DNA of 64,000 bases, taken from contig PAPI01000001.1 of NCBI GenBank assembly GCA_002708845.1, forward strand, positions 399,675 to 463,674, written 5' to 3'. Within the stretch, counting starts at the first letter, position 1, and each line of letters opens with the position of its first letter. Positions 27,925 to 37,826 of the stretch are shown here, piece by piece. Source of the DNA: Leeuwenhoekiella sp. (GTDB lineage Bacteria > Bacteroidota > Bacteroidia > Flavobacteriales > Flavobacteriaceae). The position numbers were made by a program, and so were the translations under genes. Under the pieces are notes generated by a model. It saw only the letters and a program-made list of their open reading frames with translations. It searched no databases and was not told the origin of the DNA.

Positions 27925-28668
27925 CTATTTCTTAAAGATGGGAAGTAAATAACTTATGGAATAACCATAACCCGCACCATAGACATTATCAAAGGTTATT
28001 TTATTGAATCCCGGAGCGTAAATATTGGTGAAATCGTCTGGTGCCTTTTGAGAAAGCATACGTTTCAGCTGTACATTCATCCCTAAATAAAGATTGTTAA
28101 GCACTTCTACCTGAATACCCATCTGGAGCTCTCCCCAAATTGCGTTAAGTCCGGAATACTCTCTGGAAACCGTGCGCACATCGGGTTCAAAGAAATTATT
28201 GGGATTGTAAATGGTGTACTGGTTTAAATCGGTTTTAAAGGAAGAGACACCTATATGGAATCCTACATAAATAAGGTTAGACATCCCGGCCCAGTTGTTA
28301 TAGGCGTTATAATTGATTCCACCTTTAAGATATGTGCCTTGAGTTTTGGCATCAAATATAGCTTCGTCAAAGCTTTTGGTTTCGCGGCCTATTTCCGCAG
28401 CGATATAATAACGGTCTTTAATTCTGAAATCACCAAGGATAGCCGCCCCCTCATAATTATCTTCTAAAAATGAGCGCAGTATTTTGCTTAAATCGATACC
28501 GGCGCGCAGTCCATACTTTTCAGTTGGGTTTTGATCTACCAGAGTATCTGAGGTTCTTGTCTCGAGCGGTTCTTCGACAACAACCCCCTGATTTTCCTGA
28601 GCAAAAGCACTACCCAGGCCAATCAAGCAAAGATTAATGACTAATATATACCTGTGTAGTATCTTCAT
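27925..28668 (-). CDS. DUF6048-type outer membrane protein
   Basis: A 247 aa protein with a signal peptide (MKILHRYILVINLCLIGLGSAFAQ). The beta-strand-rich body reads like a small outer-membrane barrel: YGLRAGIDLSKILRSFLEDN, YYIAAEIGRETKSFDE, LIYVGFHIGVSSF, NLYLGMNVQLKRML, with a C-terminal YGYSISYLLPIFKK. I recall this as the DUF6048 family of Flavobacteriaceae. The start lies inside the 3' end of the DUF6452 gene (35 nt overlap), so the pair is coupled and may form an envelope module. Role unknown. Confidence 0.75.
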   Translation of the reverse strand: MKILHRYILVINLCLIGLGSAFAQENQGVVVEEPLETRTSDTLVDQNPTEKYGLRAGIDLSKILRSFLEDNYEGAAILGDFRIKDRYYIAAEIGRETKSFDEAIFDAKTQGTYLKGGINYNAYNNWAGMSNLIYVGFHIGVSSFKTDLNQYTIYNPNNFFEPDVRTVSREYSGLNAIWGELQMGIQVEVLNNLYLGMNVQLKRMLSQKAPDDFTNIYAPGFNKITFDNVYGAGYGYSISYLLPIFKK

Positions 28669-29128
28669 TTTCTACGGTTCTCAAGTTAATATTAATGTCA
28701 TCAATCCAGCGCGAAGCACCCGGATTGTTACGGATTTCAAGATTTGTAAAAATTACTCTATACCCACAAGCTCTGCTGATAAAAACTTCCTGCGGGGTAT
28801 AGGTGAACGTTAGCTCGTCTACATCTTCGGGATCTTCTGCAGCGTTGGGGTTGCCAGGATTCTTTTCAAAAAGAAGCACGGTTGCCGTGGTATCTGTACG
28901 CAGGGGAATATTTATGGTTGAAGCATTGTTAAAGGCGATGGCCTTTGTACTGTCTTTATTGTATACAGTAATGTTGAGCGGTTTGCTTTCCAGAGCATTG
29001 TCATTACTCCTAAAACCAATGGTTAGCGTCGGAGTAGTGGGAGTACTTTTTGCGCAAATATCATCTCGCTCACAAGAGTAGGCGATAAGTGCAATAAGCA
29101 AAATCAAAACGATACCGTTTCTAAGCAT
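28634..29128 (-). CDS. DUF6452-type lipoprotein
   Basis: A 164 aa lipoprotein: signal MLRNGIVLILLIALIAYSC with the lipobox AYSC and mature end CERDD. The body is strand-rich (TPTLTIGFRSNDN, KPLNITVYNKDSTKAIAF, LTFTYTPQEVFISRACGYRVIF). I recall this as DUF6452, found between rlmD and a DUF6048 gene in Flavobacteriaceae. Its ATG overlaps the rlmD stop by one base (TAATG). Function unknown; the conserved pairing suggests an outer-membrane complex. Confidence 0.75.
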   Translation of the reverse strand: MLRNGIVLILLIALIAYSCERDDICAKSTPTTPTLTIGFRSNDNALESKPLNITVYNKDSTKAIAFNNASTINIPLRTDTTATVLLFEKNPGNPNAAEDPEDVDELTFTYTPQEVFISRACGYRVIFTNLEIRNNPGASRWIDDININLRTVENEDTTQVYISH

Positions 29129-30540
29129 TATTTAAGTTCTAATAAAACAACATTTTCTACGTGATGCGTCTGCGGAAACATATCAACCGGCTGCACCTTT
29201 ATAATCGAATAGTACGGATCTAAAAGAGCCAAGTCGCGAGCCTGAGTTGCGCTGTTGCAGCTTACATAAACTATGCGCTGGGCTTTAATTTTAATCAGCT
29301 GCTCTACTACATCTTTATGCATTCCATCCCTGGGAGGATCGGTTATTATCACATCTGGTTTGCCGTGTTGCGCCACAAAAGCTTCATTAAAGATATTCTT
29401 CATATCCCCTACATAGAACTCAACGTTTTCTATACTATTTAATTGCGCATTTTCACGCGCGGCGATAATGGCGTCAGGCACGGCTTCAACGCCTATAACC
29501 TTTCCGGCTTTCTTCGCCACAAATTGGGCAATGGTACCGGTACCTGTATAGAGGTCAAAAACAGTTTCATTACCGGTAAGACCTGCAAAATCGCGAGCGA
29601 TTTTATAGAGTTGATACGCTTGTTCAGAGTTGGTCTGGTAGAAAGATTTGGCATTGATTTTAAATTTCAAACCTTCCATTTCCTCAAAAATATGATCTCT
29701 TCCTGCGTAGCAGATTACTTCCTGATCATAAATGGTATCGTTTCCTTTCTCGTTAATCACATAAAGTAACGATGTGATTTGCGGAAAGCTTTCTTTTAAG
29801 AAATCAAGCACCAATTCCCGGGATTCTTTATCATCAGCGAAAAACTGAATCAAAACCATAAGTTCGTCAGTACTGGTTGTGCGAATCATTAAGGTTCTGA
29901 GAAGTCCTTCCTGATTACGGGTGTTGAAAAACGGAATATTATGCCTGGTAGCAAATTCCTTTACGCCGTTGCGTATGGCATTACTGGGATCACGTTGCAG
30001 CCAGCACTTATCAATGTCCAGAATTTTATCCCACATTCCCGGAATATGAAAGCCCAGAGCGTTTCGATCTTCAATGACTTCATCGCTTTTTATTTGCTTT
30101 AGGGTAAGCCATTTGCTATCGCTAAAGCTAAACTCCATTTTGTTGCGGTAAAAGTAAATATCTTCGCTGCCAGCAATAGGAGTTACCGGAGGGAGCTCCA
30201 GCTTACCCAGTCTTTTGAGGTTGTTTTCTACCTCGCGTTGCTTGTATTCAAGCTGGGCTTCATACTGCATATTTTGCCATTTGCAGCCTCCGCAAGTACC
30301 GAAATGTTTACAAACCGGCTCTGTGCGCTTAGGAGATTCTTTATGAATGGCAATCGCAGAACCTTCATAATACGCTTTGCGCTGCTTGGTAGTTTGTACA
30401 TCAATGACGTCACCGGGCACTGCGTTGTTAATAAATATAACGCGGCCGTCGGGAGCTTTTGCAATTGCTTTTCCTTTAGCACCGGCATCGGTCACCGTCA
30501 CATTAGAAAAGACTTTTCTGGATTTTTTTCTTCTTGACAC
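29128..30540 (-). CDS. rlmD: 23S rRNA (uracil(1939)-C(5))-methyltransferase RlmD family
   Basis: Forms m5U in 23S rRNA. The 470 aa protein has an N-terminal TRAM domain (VTVTDAGAKGKAIAKAPDGRVIFINNAVPGD), an iron-sulfur Cys set C77, C83 and C86 (CKHFGTCGGCKWQ) with a further Cys near 168, a SAM motif TVFDLYTGTGTIAQFVA, a DPPRDGMH motif and the catalytic Cys in IVYVSCNSATQARDLALL. The start is GTG. A perfect -7 TATTTTTG (30545-30552) is only 4 nt from it, so the transcript may be leaderless. Which of the two RlmD/RlmCD-type uridines it modifies is inferred. Confidence 0.9.
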   Translation of the reverse strand: MSRRKKSRKVFSNVTVTDAGAKGKAIAKAPDGRVIFINNAVPGDVIDVQTTKQRKAYYEGSAIAIHKESPKRTEPVCKHFGTCGGCKWQNMQYEAQLEYKQREVENNLKRLGKLELPPVTPIAGSEDIYFYRNKMEFSFSDSKWLTLKQIKSDEVIEDRNALGFHIPGMWDKILDIDKCWLQRDPSNAIRNGVKEFATRHNIPFFNTRNQEGLLRTLMIRTTSTDELMVLIQFFADDKESRELVLDFLKESFPQITSLLYVINEKGNDTIYDQEVICYAGRDHIFEEMEGLKFKINAKSFYQTNSEQAYQLYKIARDFAGLTGNETVFDLYTGTGTIAQFVAKKAGKVIGVEAVPDAIIAARENAQLNSIENVEFYVGDMKNIFNEAFVAQHGKPDVIITDPPRDGMHKDVVEQLIKIKAQRIVYVSCNSATQARDLALLDPYYSIIKVQPVDMFPQTHHVENVVLLELK

Positions 30541-30544
30541 GCCG

Positions 30545-30552
30545 CAAAAATA
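30545..30552 (-). promoter_or_regulatory. rlmD -7 element, adjacent to GTG start
   Basis: Minus strand TATTTTTG, a perfect TAnnTTTG match, followed by CGGC and then the GTG. No -33 TTG at 17-23 nt. Confidence 0.5.
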
Positions 30553-30760
30553 GTATAATTATGATGATCTGCAGACTTCGACTCAAGTTTATGCAAAACC
30601 CGATTTTAAGCGTATAAGACTTCAAATTAGTCGTAAAAGCTCTTCATTTTTTAGTAAATTGCCGTTCTTAAACAGGATGATTTCTCTCCTTTTAAGGATG
30701 TTATAATCTTCAAACATCACAAGTAGGAATCGTAAAAAGATTACTATAAAAAATTATTTC

Positions 30761-32041
30761 ATGACTACTTTAGATCAGGTAACTTCTCAGGAAGCTATTG
30801 CTCTTGAAGACAAGCACGGTGCGCACAACTACCATCCACTTCCTGTTGTATTAAAGCGCGGTGAAGGCGTTTATGTTTGGGACGTAGAAGATAAAAAATA
30901 CTACGATTTTCTTTCGGCCTATTCAGCAGTAAACCAGGGGCACTGCCATCCGGCTATTGTAAATGCAATGAATAAGCAAGCTGAAACGCTTACGCTTACC
31001 TCACGAGCATTTCACAATAACGTTCTTGGGCAGTATGAAGCTTATGCAACCGAATATTTTAAGTTTGATAAGCTGCTTCCTATGAATACCGGGGCAGAAG
31101 CTGTTGAAACTGCAATCAAAATTGCACGTAAATGGGCCTATGAGAAGAAAGGCGTTAAAGAACAGGACGCCCAAATCATTGTTTGTGAAAATAACTTCCA
31201 CGGAAGAACAACAACTATCATTTCTTTTTCAAACGATGAGGGTGCCCGTAAAAACTTTGGCCCCTATACTCCCGGATTTATAAAAATACCTTATGACGAT
31301 CCTAAAGCACTGGAGCGTGCCCTAATTGAAAATCATAACATTGCTGGGTTTTTAGTTGAGCCTATTCAAGGTGAGGCAGGTGTTTACACCCCTTCTGATG
31401 ATTTTATGAAGCAAGCCAAGGCCTTATGTAATGAACATAACGTGTTGTTTATTGCAGACGAAATCCAGACTGGAATTGCCCGTACGGGAGCTTTACTTGC
31501 CGTTTGTGGAAATTGCACCTGTGAAGGACATTGTGAGCGTCAGGAAACCTATAGCAGACCAGATATTTTGATTCTGGGTAAAGCGCTTTCAGGAGGTGCT
31601 TATCCGGTTTCGGCAGTTTTGGCTGATGATGAAGTGATGCACGTAATTAAACCCGGGCAACACGGGTCTACCTTTGGTGGTAATCCGGTTGCGGGAGCTG
31701 TGGCGATGGCGGCCTTAGACGTGGTGAAAGATGAAAAACTGGCTCAAAATGCTCGTAAACTTGGAGAATTATTCAGAGCAGAACTTAATAAGTTTATAGA
31801 AGGAAGCAGTATCGTAAAACTGGTACGTGGCCGTGGGTTGCTAAATGCGATTGTTATCAACGACAGCGAAGACAGCAGTACCGCCTGGGATATTTGTGTA
31901 GCTTTAAAAGAAAATGGTCTTTTAGCTAAACCTACTCACGGTAATATCATTCGTTTTGCGCCACCTCTTGTTATGAACGAAGAGCAACTTTTAGATTGCG
32001 TATCTATAATTACTAAAACGCTAAGGGATTTCGAAAAATAG
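30761..32041 (+). CDS. rocD: Ornithine-oxo-acid transaminase (ornithine aminotransferase)
   Basis: Transfers the delta-amino group of ornithine to 2-oxoglutarate, giving glutamate-5-semialdehyde in arginine/proline metabolism. The 426 aa length is slightly long because of a Cys-rich insert (C249, C252, C254, C258 in [15 protein letters not shown]). The rest is class [34 protein letters not shown] with the PLP Asp, and the Schiff-base Lys in [13 protein letters not shown]. The insert looks like a metal-binding knuckle and recurs in Bacteroidota RocD as I recall. A strong terminator follows. Confidence 0.95.
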   Translation: MTTLDQVTSQEAIALEDKHGAHNYHPLPVVLKRGEGVYVWDVEDKKYYDFLSAYSAVNQGHCHPAIVNAMNKQAETLTLTSRAFHNNVLGQYEAYATEYFKFDKLLPMNTGAEAVETAIKIARKWAYEKKGVKEQDAQIIVCENNFHGRTTTIISFSNDEGARKNFGPYTPGFIKIPYDDPKALERALIENHNIAGFLVEPIQGEAGVYTPSDDFMKQAKALCNEHNVLFIADEIQTGIARTGALLAVCGNCTCEGHCERQETYSRPDILILGKALSGGAYPVSAVLADDEVMHVIKPGQHGSTFGGNPVAGAVAMAALDVVKDEKLAQNARKLGELFRAELNKFIEGSSIVKLVRGRGLLNAIVINDSEDSSTAWDICVALKENGLLAKPTHGNIIRFAPPLVMNEEQLLDCVSIITKTLRDFEK

Positions 32042-32069
32042 AAGAAGTACTGTATTCCTTTTAGAATTT

Positions 32070-32096
32070 AAAAAGCGCCTTTTAGGCGCTTTTTTT
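32070..32096. terminator. rocD hairpin terminator
   Basis: Perfect 9-10 bp stem (AAAAGCGCC 32071-32079 with GGCGCTTTT 32085-32093) and T run on the + strand. It also flanks the convergent FKBP gene's end. Confidence 0.8.
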
Positions 32097-32122
32097 AATC
32101 TGTATTCGCAAATTCTATAGAC

Positions 32123-32599
32123 TTAATTGATGATTTCGAGAAGCTCTACATCAAAAACTAAAGCGGTGTTGGGTGGAATTGTTGCATTCCCAAATGCCCC
32201 GTAGCCTAATTTTGCAGGTAGAAATAACGTTGCTTTTCCGCCAATTTTCATCAATCTGATCCCTTCTCTAAAACCCGTAATAACGTCACTTAAATTAAAC
32301 TCTGTAGTAGTTGTCGGATTAAATACCGAATTATTCAAAAAATAGCCTCTGTAATTCACCTTCACGGTTGAGGTAGCTGTAGGAGATTCTCCTGTACCTT
32401 CCTCATTAATGATATAGTGCAGACCGCTGGAAGTCATTTGAGCCGTAATATCATTTGCTTCAAGATAAGCTTCTATTTCTTGTTGATTCCGCGCAAATGC
32501 TTCAGCTTCGGTTTCGGTAGGTTGTATAGGTCCCGAATCGTCACTTAATGAGCAGGAGACAAATAAACTGATAAAGAGTAATCCTAAAAATGGTTTCAT
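32123..32599 (-). CDS. FKBP-type peptidyl-prolyl isomerase lipoprotein
   Basis: A 158 aa lipoprotein: signal MKPFLGLLFISLFVSC, lipobox FVSC, acidic mature end CSLSDDS. Residues 60-158 are an FKBP domain (VKVNYRGYFLNNSVFNPTT, GFREGIRLMKIGGKATLFLP, YGAFGNATIPPNTALVFDVELLEI) with the usual V/Y/F/W-type pocket residues mostly kept. Expected to assist folding of extracytoplasmic proteins at the outer membrane. It stands alone on the minus strand. Confidence 0.92.
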   Translation of the reverse strand: MKPFLGLLFISLFVSCSLSDDSGPIQPTETEAEAFARNQQEIEAYLEANDITAQMTSSGLHYIINEEGTGESPTATSTVKVNYRGYFLNNSVFNPTTTTEFNLSDVITGFREGIRLMKIGGKATLFLPAKLGYGAFGNATIPPNTALVFDVELLEIIN

Positions 32600-32706
32600 A
32601 AATACATTTAGTTTTTAAATTAGAATAGTATTCCTTTGAAATCAAAATACTTTACTTCTAGATACTACACGTTTAAAAAGGTTGCTTTATTTTTTTTTGA
32701 AATATT

Positions 32707-33285
32707 TTAAAAGCGATACCCAACTTGTATTCCTCCTCTAAAGTAGAAATCAATGGAATCGTAATAGGCACCATCATCTTGAGTATTACCGATTATATTA
32801 CGCCCCACACCAACAGAAGGCTCAATGACAAAACCATTGTTACTCGCCCACTTATAGCCAAGAGCAAACCCGGCTCCAAAAGCTGTCTTGTCGTGTTCAA
32901 CGAAACGCTCGTCAACAATAAAACCGGTATCGGTATCGTAAGTATACTGGTAATAATCATTTTCAAAACTTCCCAGATTTAAATGTCCTTCGGCAAAAAG
33001 TCCCTGAGCTCGTTTTTCCTGTCGATTGAAGAAATACTGTCTGTAAAACGGGGTTATTGCCCAATTTAAAAAGTCATCACTGCTATTTCCACCGTCGAAT
33101 GTAATAGAAATTCCGGCTCCGGAATACTTACTGATGAGGTATTCATAGGTAATTTCAATATTGGCCACGACAATGAGTTCTATCGCATCAACCTTGATTT
33201 CATGTTTTTTGTCTAAAGAGTTGTTTGATTCTTCCTGAGCAAAGATTGTTGTTGACAGAAAAAGCGCGAGCAATGCTGTCTTCAT
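32707..33285 (-). CDS. Small outer-membrane beta-barrel protein, DUF3575-like
   Basis: A 192 aa exported protein starting at MKTALLALFLSTTIFAQ. An alternative ATG 12 nt upstream is in frame. The body alternates strands (IKVDAIELIVVANIEITYEYLI, WAITPFYRQYFFNR, GFVIEPSVGVGRNII) and ends in the aromatic GGIQVGYRF, the classic barrel terminal strand. It resembles DUF3575/opacity-type barrels; ligand unknown. Nothing else nearby is co-transcribed. Confidence 0.82.
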   Translation of the reverse strand: MKTALLALFLSTTIFAQEESNNSLDKKHEIKVDAIELIVVANIEITYEYLISKYSGAGISITFDGGNSSDDFLNWAITPFYRQYFFNRQEKRAQGLFAEGHLNLGSFENDYYQYTYDTDTGFIVDERFVEHDKTAFGAGFALGYKWASNNGFVIEPSVGVGRNIIGNTQDDGAYYDSIDFYFRGGIQVGYRF

Positions 33286-33443
33286 TTTTAGTTGCATATA
33301 TTTTAATTGATTAATTAATATGCTGTAAAGATGCTTAAGTAATAAATAGGTTGCTTACTATTTCCTAAATAAAATGATAAGGATTTGGAATAATCATCGA
33401 ACAACTTGAAAGTTGATGATATTTTAACTTATACTTTTTTGAT

Positions 33444-34691
33444 TTAGGAGTGATTCTTAGTTTTTAATGAAAGCTGAGCTATTTTAATAATGACCTCTGT
33501 TGCTTTAATCATACTTTCAACCGGTACATATTCAAACCTACCGTGAAAATTATGACCACCGGCAAAAATATTGGGGCAGGGCAATCCCATAAATGAAAGT
33601 TGGGAGCCGTCTGTACCACCGCGTATAGGTTTGATAATGGGCTCGACGCCTACCGCTTTCATAGCCTCTTCAGCTAAATCTACAATATGCATAACCGGTT
33701 CAATTTTTTCGCGCATATTAAAATACTGGTCTTTAATACTAAGCGTTATGAGTTCCAGACCATATTGGCTGTTGATTTCTGCGCCAAGATTACTTAAGAC
33801 CTCTTTTCGGGCTTCAAAATGTTCGCGATCATGGTCTCTTATGATGTATTCAAGAACGGTTTCTTCCACATCACCTTTAATTCCGTTCAAGTGAAAAAAA
33901 CCTTCCCGGTCGGAGGTGTGCTCCGGCGTTTCAAGCCGGGGTAATGAGTTGATGAAATCCTGAGCGATGTAAATACTGTTAATCATTTTGCCTTTGGCAT
34001 AGCCCGGGTGTACACTTTTCCCTCTTATAAATACCTTTACCCCGGCTGCATTAAAGTTTTCATACTCCAGCTCACCGATCTGGCTTCCGTCCATCGTATA
34101 GGCCCAGTCTGCACCAAATTTTTTCACATCAAACTTATGCGCACCTCGACCTATTTCTTCATCAGGAGTAAAGCCCACTCGTATGGTTCCGTGTTCAATT
34201 TCAGGATGGTTTTTCAGGTATTTTACCGCTTCCATAATTTCGGTAATACCGGCTTTGTCATCTGCCCCAAGAAGTGTCGTGCCGTCTGTAGTAATCAGGG
34301 TTTGTCCTGTATACTGCTCAAGGTCTTCAAAATCATCTGGCGATAAGATAATGTTTTGATCCTGATTGAGGATGATATCTTTCCCGTCGTATTTTTCAAT
34401 GATCTGGGGTTTGACATTAGTACCGGTAAAATCGGGAGTGGTATCGTAGTGCGATATAAATCCAATCACCGGAGATTTCTTGGTACTGTTTGAAGGCAGG
34501 GTAGCCATTATATAGCCGTTGTCATCGATGCTAACATCGGTAAGTCCTAAATCAATTAATTCCTGATGCAGTTTTTTAGCCAGCACCCATTGTTTTTCAG
34601 TGCTAGGTGTAGTGTTACTGTTCTCATCACTCTGCGTGTCAATAGTGACATAGCTAAGGAATCGATCTATAAGTGGTTGTTTGTTTATCAT
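33444..34691 (-). CDS. pepT: Peptidase T (tripeptide aminopeptidase)
   Basis: A 415 aa M20 metallopeptidase that releases N-terminal residues from tripeptides in the cytosol. Visible motifs are the zinc-binding His/Asp in [14 protein letters not shown], the bridging Asp in [11 protein letters not shown], the catalytic Glu pair in [16 protein letters not shown], and ligands in [10 protein letters not shown] and [10 protein letters not shown]. The lid/dimerisation domain with HPGYAKGKM is present. No operon partner. The ATG at 34691 is the natural family start ([15 protein letters not shown]). Confidence 0.95.
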   Translation of the reverse strand: MINKQPLIDRFLSYVTIDTQSDENSNTTPSTEKQWVLAKKLHQELIDLGLTDVSIDDNGYIMATLPSNSTKKSPVIGFISHYDTTPDFTGTNVKPQIIEKYDGKDIILNQDQNIILSPDDFEDLEQYTGQTLITTDGTTLLGADDKAGITEIMEAVKYLKNHPEIEHGTIRVGFTPDEEIGRGAHKFDVKKFGADWAYTMDGSQIGELEYENFNAAGVKVFIRGKSVHPGYAKGKMINSIYIAQDFINSLPRLETPEHTSDREGFFHLNGIKGDVEETVLEYIIRDHDREHFEARKEVLSNLGAEINSQYGLELITLSIKDQYFNMREKIEPVMHIVDLAEEAMKAVGVEPIIKPIRGGTDGSQLSFMGLPCPNIFAGGHNFHGRFEYVPVESMIKATEVIIKIAQLSLKTKNHS

Positions 34692-34763
34692 GAGTGTTTT
34701 TATGGCAATTTTTATGTGAAATGTGTATAAATTAAATATCGTTTTCGTTAAAAAATTGAATTT

Positions 34764-34797
34764 TTTGTGATTTCATTAAGAATATGCTCTAACTTTC
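34764..34797 (+). promoter_or_regulatory. TonB receptor promoter (TTTG, 22 nt, TAACTTTC)
   Basis: A -33 TTTG (34764-34767) and a -7 TAACTTTC (34790-34797, last base C instead of G) lie 22 nt apart. It would give a leader of about 30 nt before the ATG at 34832. Confidence 0.4.
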
Positions 34798-34831
34798 ATG
34801 GACATATAAAAACAAACACAAAATTAAAACT

Positions 34832-37711
34832 ATGCTTAGAAACTACGTTATTACTATGCTTTTTTCTTGTTTTCTTTTGATTACAGGATATGCACAGCAA
34901 ATTGAAGTATCGGGAACTGTGACAGATGATCAATCTACGCCACTTCCCGGAGTATCGGTACAGGTAAGTGGTACTGATAAAGGAACTATTACAGATTTTG
35001 ATGGTAAATATACCATTGAAGTAACAACCGGATCTAATCTGGTATTTTCTTATGTAGGGTTTGAGACTCAAACATTACTTGCTACAGGACCCATACTTGA
35101 TGTTACGATGACCCCGGGTGTCGCGCTTGATCAGGTGGTACTCATAGGTACTCGTAATCCCAGCCGCACAGCGGTTAATTCTGCGGTACCGGTTGATGTA
35201 TTGAGTGTTTCAGAAATTGCAGAAAGCTCTCCACAAATTACAGTAACGGAGATTTTGAATTACGCAGCGCCTTCTTTCTCATCTAACCCACAGACTATTT
35301 CAGATGGAACCGATCACATAGCACCCGCTTCACTTAGAGGATTGGGGCCCGATCAGGTTTTAGTTTTAATTAATGGAAAGAGACGTCACAAAACGGCACT
35401 GGTAAATACAAACGGAACCTTTGGACGGGGTTCTGTAGGAACTGATTTATCTGCGATACCTACAAATGCAATTGAACGTATTGAAATTCTGCGTGATGGT
35501 GCGGCAGCTCAATACGGCTCTGATGCGATTGCAGGTGTGATTAATATCGTACTTAAAAAAGCGACCAATAAACTTGCTATTGACCTGACCACCGGAGCAA
35601 ACTTTACCAGCGAAAACTACGATGACAGTGTCGACGGTGAAAAAATTAATATCGGTGCTAATTATGGTCTGCCTATCGGCGAAAACGGAGGCTTTGTAAA
35701 TTTTACAGGTAACTTCAATTTTAGAGGAGCAACTAATAGAATGCGATCCTTTGAAGGACAAATATTTACGGGTTATAACTCGATTGAGCGTGTAGCAAAT
35801 AATGCGGGTTTTGACCTTTTAGATTTACAGACTGATGTGGACGCGATTAAAGGTTTTGCTCAAAATGCAGGTTTGCCTTCTGATGTATTGGCTCAGGTAA
35901 ATGCAGCTACAGGCATCTCAGATTTACAATCTGCCTTAAATTATGACAATACAGATCCCGAACTTGGATTTAGAGGCTTGGATCGTAGCGATTTTAATAT
36001 GCGAGTTGGGAATTCTCAATTACGCGGTGGACAATTTTTTGGAAACCTGGAACTTCCGTTAGGGGGAGAAGGAGAATTTAAATTATACTCTTTTGGTGGA
36101 ATAGGATTTAAAAATGGTAATGCCGCCGGTTTTTACCGTTTACCCTTTCAATCCCGTAATGTGACTTCGGTATATTTAAATGGATTCTTACCGGAAATAA
36201 ATTCAAATATTAAAGACAAAGCTATCGCTGTTGGCATTCGCGGAAAAGTTGGTGAGTGGAATGTAGACCTTAGCAACAATACGGGTATCAACGAGTTTAC
36301 CTACCGAATCAGTAATTCCTTGAATGCATCATTACTCAATTCAACGCCTTTTGAAGCAGACGCCGGGGGTTATAGCTATCAGGAGAACACTTCAAACCTG
36401 GATGTCAGTCGTTTTTATGAAGATGTTTTGGCCGGCTTGAGTGTGGCTTTTGGAGCAGAATATCGCGTTGAGAATTACGACATCATCGCAGGTAAAGAAT
36501 TATCGTATGCCCGTTATGATACTCAGGGAAATGTATATGACCCTACCGATCCTAATTCAGTTGTACCGGTAGACTTTTTTGGAAGCGGTCGTCCCGGCGG
36601 AATTCAGGTATTCCCCGGTTTTGCACCTAATAATGTTGTAGATGCCTATCGGAATTCGGTAGCTGGTTATCTGGATGTGGAAGCAGATTTTACAGATAGT
36701 TTTCGTCTTACCGGAGCATTGCGTTATGAGAATTTCTCAGATTTTGGCGGAACGCTAAACTTTAAATCTTCATTACTTTGGAAACTCAACGAGACCTTTA
36801 ACCTTAGAGGTTCTGTGCAGTCTGGTTTTAGAGCACCGTCATTACATCAGATTTATTATAATTCTACTTCAACCTTATTTGTAGACGGCGTGCCGCAAGA
36901 AGTGGGTATTTTCTCAAATACTTCACGTGTTGCTCGTGTCTTGAATATTGCACAATTGAAAGAAGAAACCTCCCTGGGTTACACAGCGGGTTTCACGGCA
37001 AAAATACCAGATGCAAATTTATCGTTTACGGTTGATGGTTATTTAATCAATATTGATGATCGTGTAGTACTAACCGGGCAGTTTGGCCCTAGTGGAGATC
37101 CTGAACTTCAGCGTTTATTCAGTCCGGCAAACGCAACTCAGGCTGCATTCTTTGTAAATTCGGTGGATACGCAAACAAAGGGTATTGATTTTGTAGCCGA
37201 TCACAGTGCAGATTTGGGAACAGATCTTAGACTAAAAAATACACTTTCCTTTACGCTTTCAAAAACTACTATTGAGAATATCAATATTCCGGGTCCGGTG
37301 CGTGATGCAGGTCTTGCAGAAACCTATTTTGACCGTACGAGTGAATTGTACATTGAAGCAGCTGTACCCCGTACTAAAGGGAGTTTAACAAATACCTTGT
37401 TTGTTGGTGATAAATGGAATGTCTTTTTGCGCAACACCTATTTTGGGGAAGTGGAAGAGGCAACAAATAATACAGACCCTGAAGTAAACCGTATTTATGC
37501 TGGTAAAGTAGTTACAGATTTAAGTGCCAGCTATCGTTTTTCACCTGCATTACGTGTGACTGTTGGTGCAAATAACCTATTAGATGTGTATCCAGATATG
37601 GCTGATCCTGCATTTCAGTCCGACGGTCGTTTTCTGTATTCCAGAAGATCTACACAGTTTGGTATAGACGGGCGTTATCTTTTCGCACGTTTAAATATTG
37701 TTTTAGATTAA
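34832..37711 (+). CDS. TonB-dependent outer membrane receptor (CarboxypepD_reg/plug/barrel)
   Basis: A 959 aa TonB-dependent transporter. Signal peptide to about residue 24 (SCFLLITGYAQQ), then a CarboxypepD_reg-like Ig domain (VSGTVTDDQSTPLPGVSVQV, DGKYTIEVTTGSNLVFSYVGFETQ), a plug (about 110-240, DGAAAQYGSDAIAGVINIVLKK) and a beta barrel. It ends in YSRRSTQFGIDGRYLFARLNIVLD. There is no SusD-like gene next to it, so it is not a polysaccharide-utilisation SusC pair; the ligand is unknown. pyrD and a strong terminator follow. Confidence 0.9.
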   Translation: MLRNYVITMLFSCFLLITGYAQQIEVSGTVTDDQSTPLPGVSVQVSGTDKGTITDFDGKYTIEVTTGSNLVFSYVGFETQTLLATGPILDVTMTPGVALDQVVLIGTRNPSRTAVNSAVPVDVLSVSEIAESSPQITVTEILNYAAPSFSSNPQTISDGTDHIAPASLRGLGPDQVLVLINGKRRHKTALVNTNGTFGRGSVGTDLSAIPTNAIERIEILRDGAAAQYGSDAIAGVINIVLKKATNKLAIDLTTGANFTSENYDDSVDGEKINIGANYGLPIGENGGFVNFTGNFNFRGATNRMRSFEGQIFTGYNSIERVANNAGFDLLDLQTDVDAIKGFAQNAGLPSDVLAQVNAATGISDLQSALNYDNTDPELGFRGLDRSDFNMRVGNSQLRGGQFFGNLELPLGGEGEFKLYSFGGIGFKNGNAAGFYRLPFQSRNVTSVYLNGFLPEINSNIKDKAIAVGIRGKVGEWNVDLSNNTGINEFTYRISNSLNASLLNSTPFEADAGGYSYQENTSNLDVSRFYEDVLAGLSVAFGAEYRVENYDIIAGKELSYARYDTQGNVYDPTDPNSVVPVDFFGSGRPGGIQVFPGFAPNNVVDAYRNSVAGYLDVEADFTDSFRLTGALRYENFSDFGGTLNFKSSLLWKLNETFNLRGSVQSGFRAPSLHQIYYNSTSTLFVDGVPQEVGIFSNTSRVARVLNIAQLKEETSLGYTAGFTAKIPDANLSFTVDGYLINIDDRVVLTGQFGPSGDPELQRLFSPANATQAAFFVNSVDTQTKGIDFVADHSADLGTDLRLKNTLSFTLSKTTIENINIPGPVRDAGLAETYFDRTSELYIEAAVPRTKGSLTNTLFVGDKWNVFLRNTYFGEVEEATNNTDPEVNRIYAGKVVTDLSASYRFSPALRVTVGANNLLDVYPDMADPAFQSDGRFLYSRRSTQFGIDGRYLFARLNIVLD

Positions 37712-37734
37712 AAAAATAAATAGACATTTGTTTT

Positions 37735-37760
37735 AAAGGCTCCGATAATGGAGCCTTTTT
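37735..37760 (+). terminator. TonB receptor hairpin terminator
   Basis: Perfect 9 bp stem (AAAGGCTCC 37735-37743 with GGAGCCTTT 37750-37758), six-base loop, T run. Confidence 0.8.
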
Positions 37761-37798
37761 TATGTGCGTAATTCTTTTCAATTCTAAAAGCGGCAGTG

Positions 37799-37806
37799 TA
37801 TTTTTG
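37799..37806 (+). promoter_or_regulatory. pyrD -7 promoter element
   Basis: TATTTTTG, a perfect TAnnTTTG match, 20 nt before the pyrD ATG. Confidence 0.45.
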
Positions 37807-37826
37807 AGCAGTTTAAGTAAACTTCT

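Noticed and set aside
34832-37711. SusC/SusD polysaccharide-utilisation locus at the first TonB receptor
   Set aside because: No SusD-like lipoprotein or glycoside hydrolase is adjacent; the next gene is pyrD.
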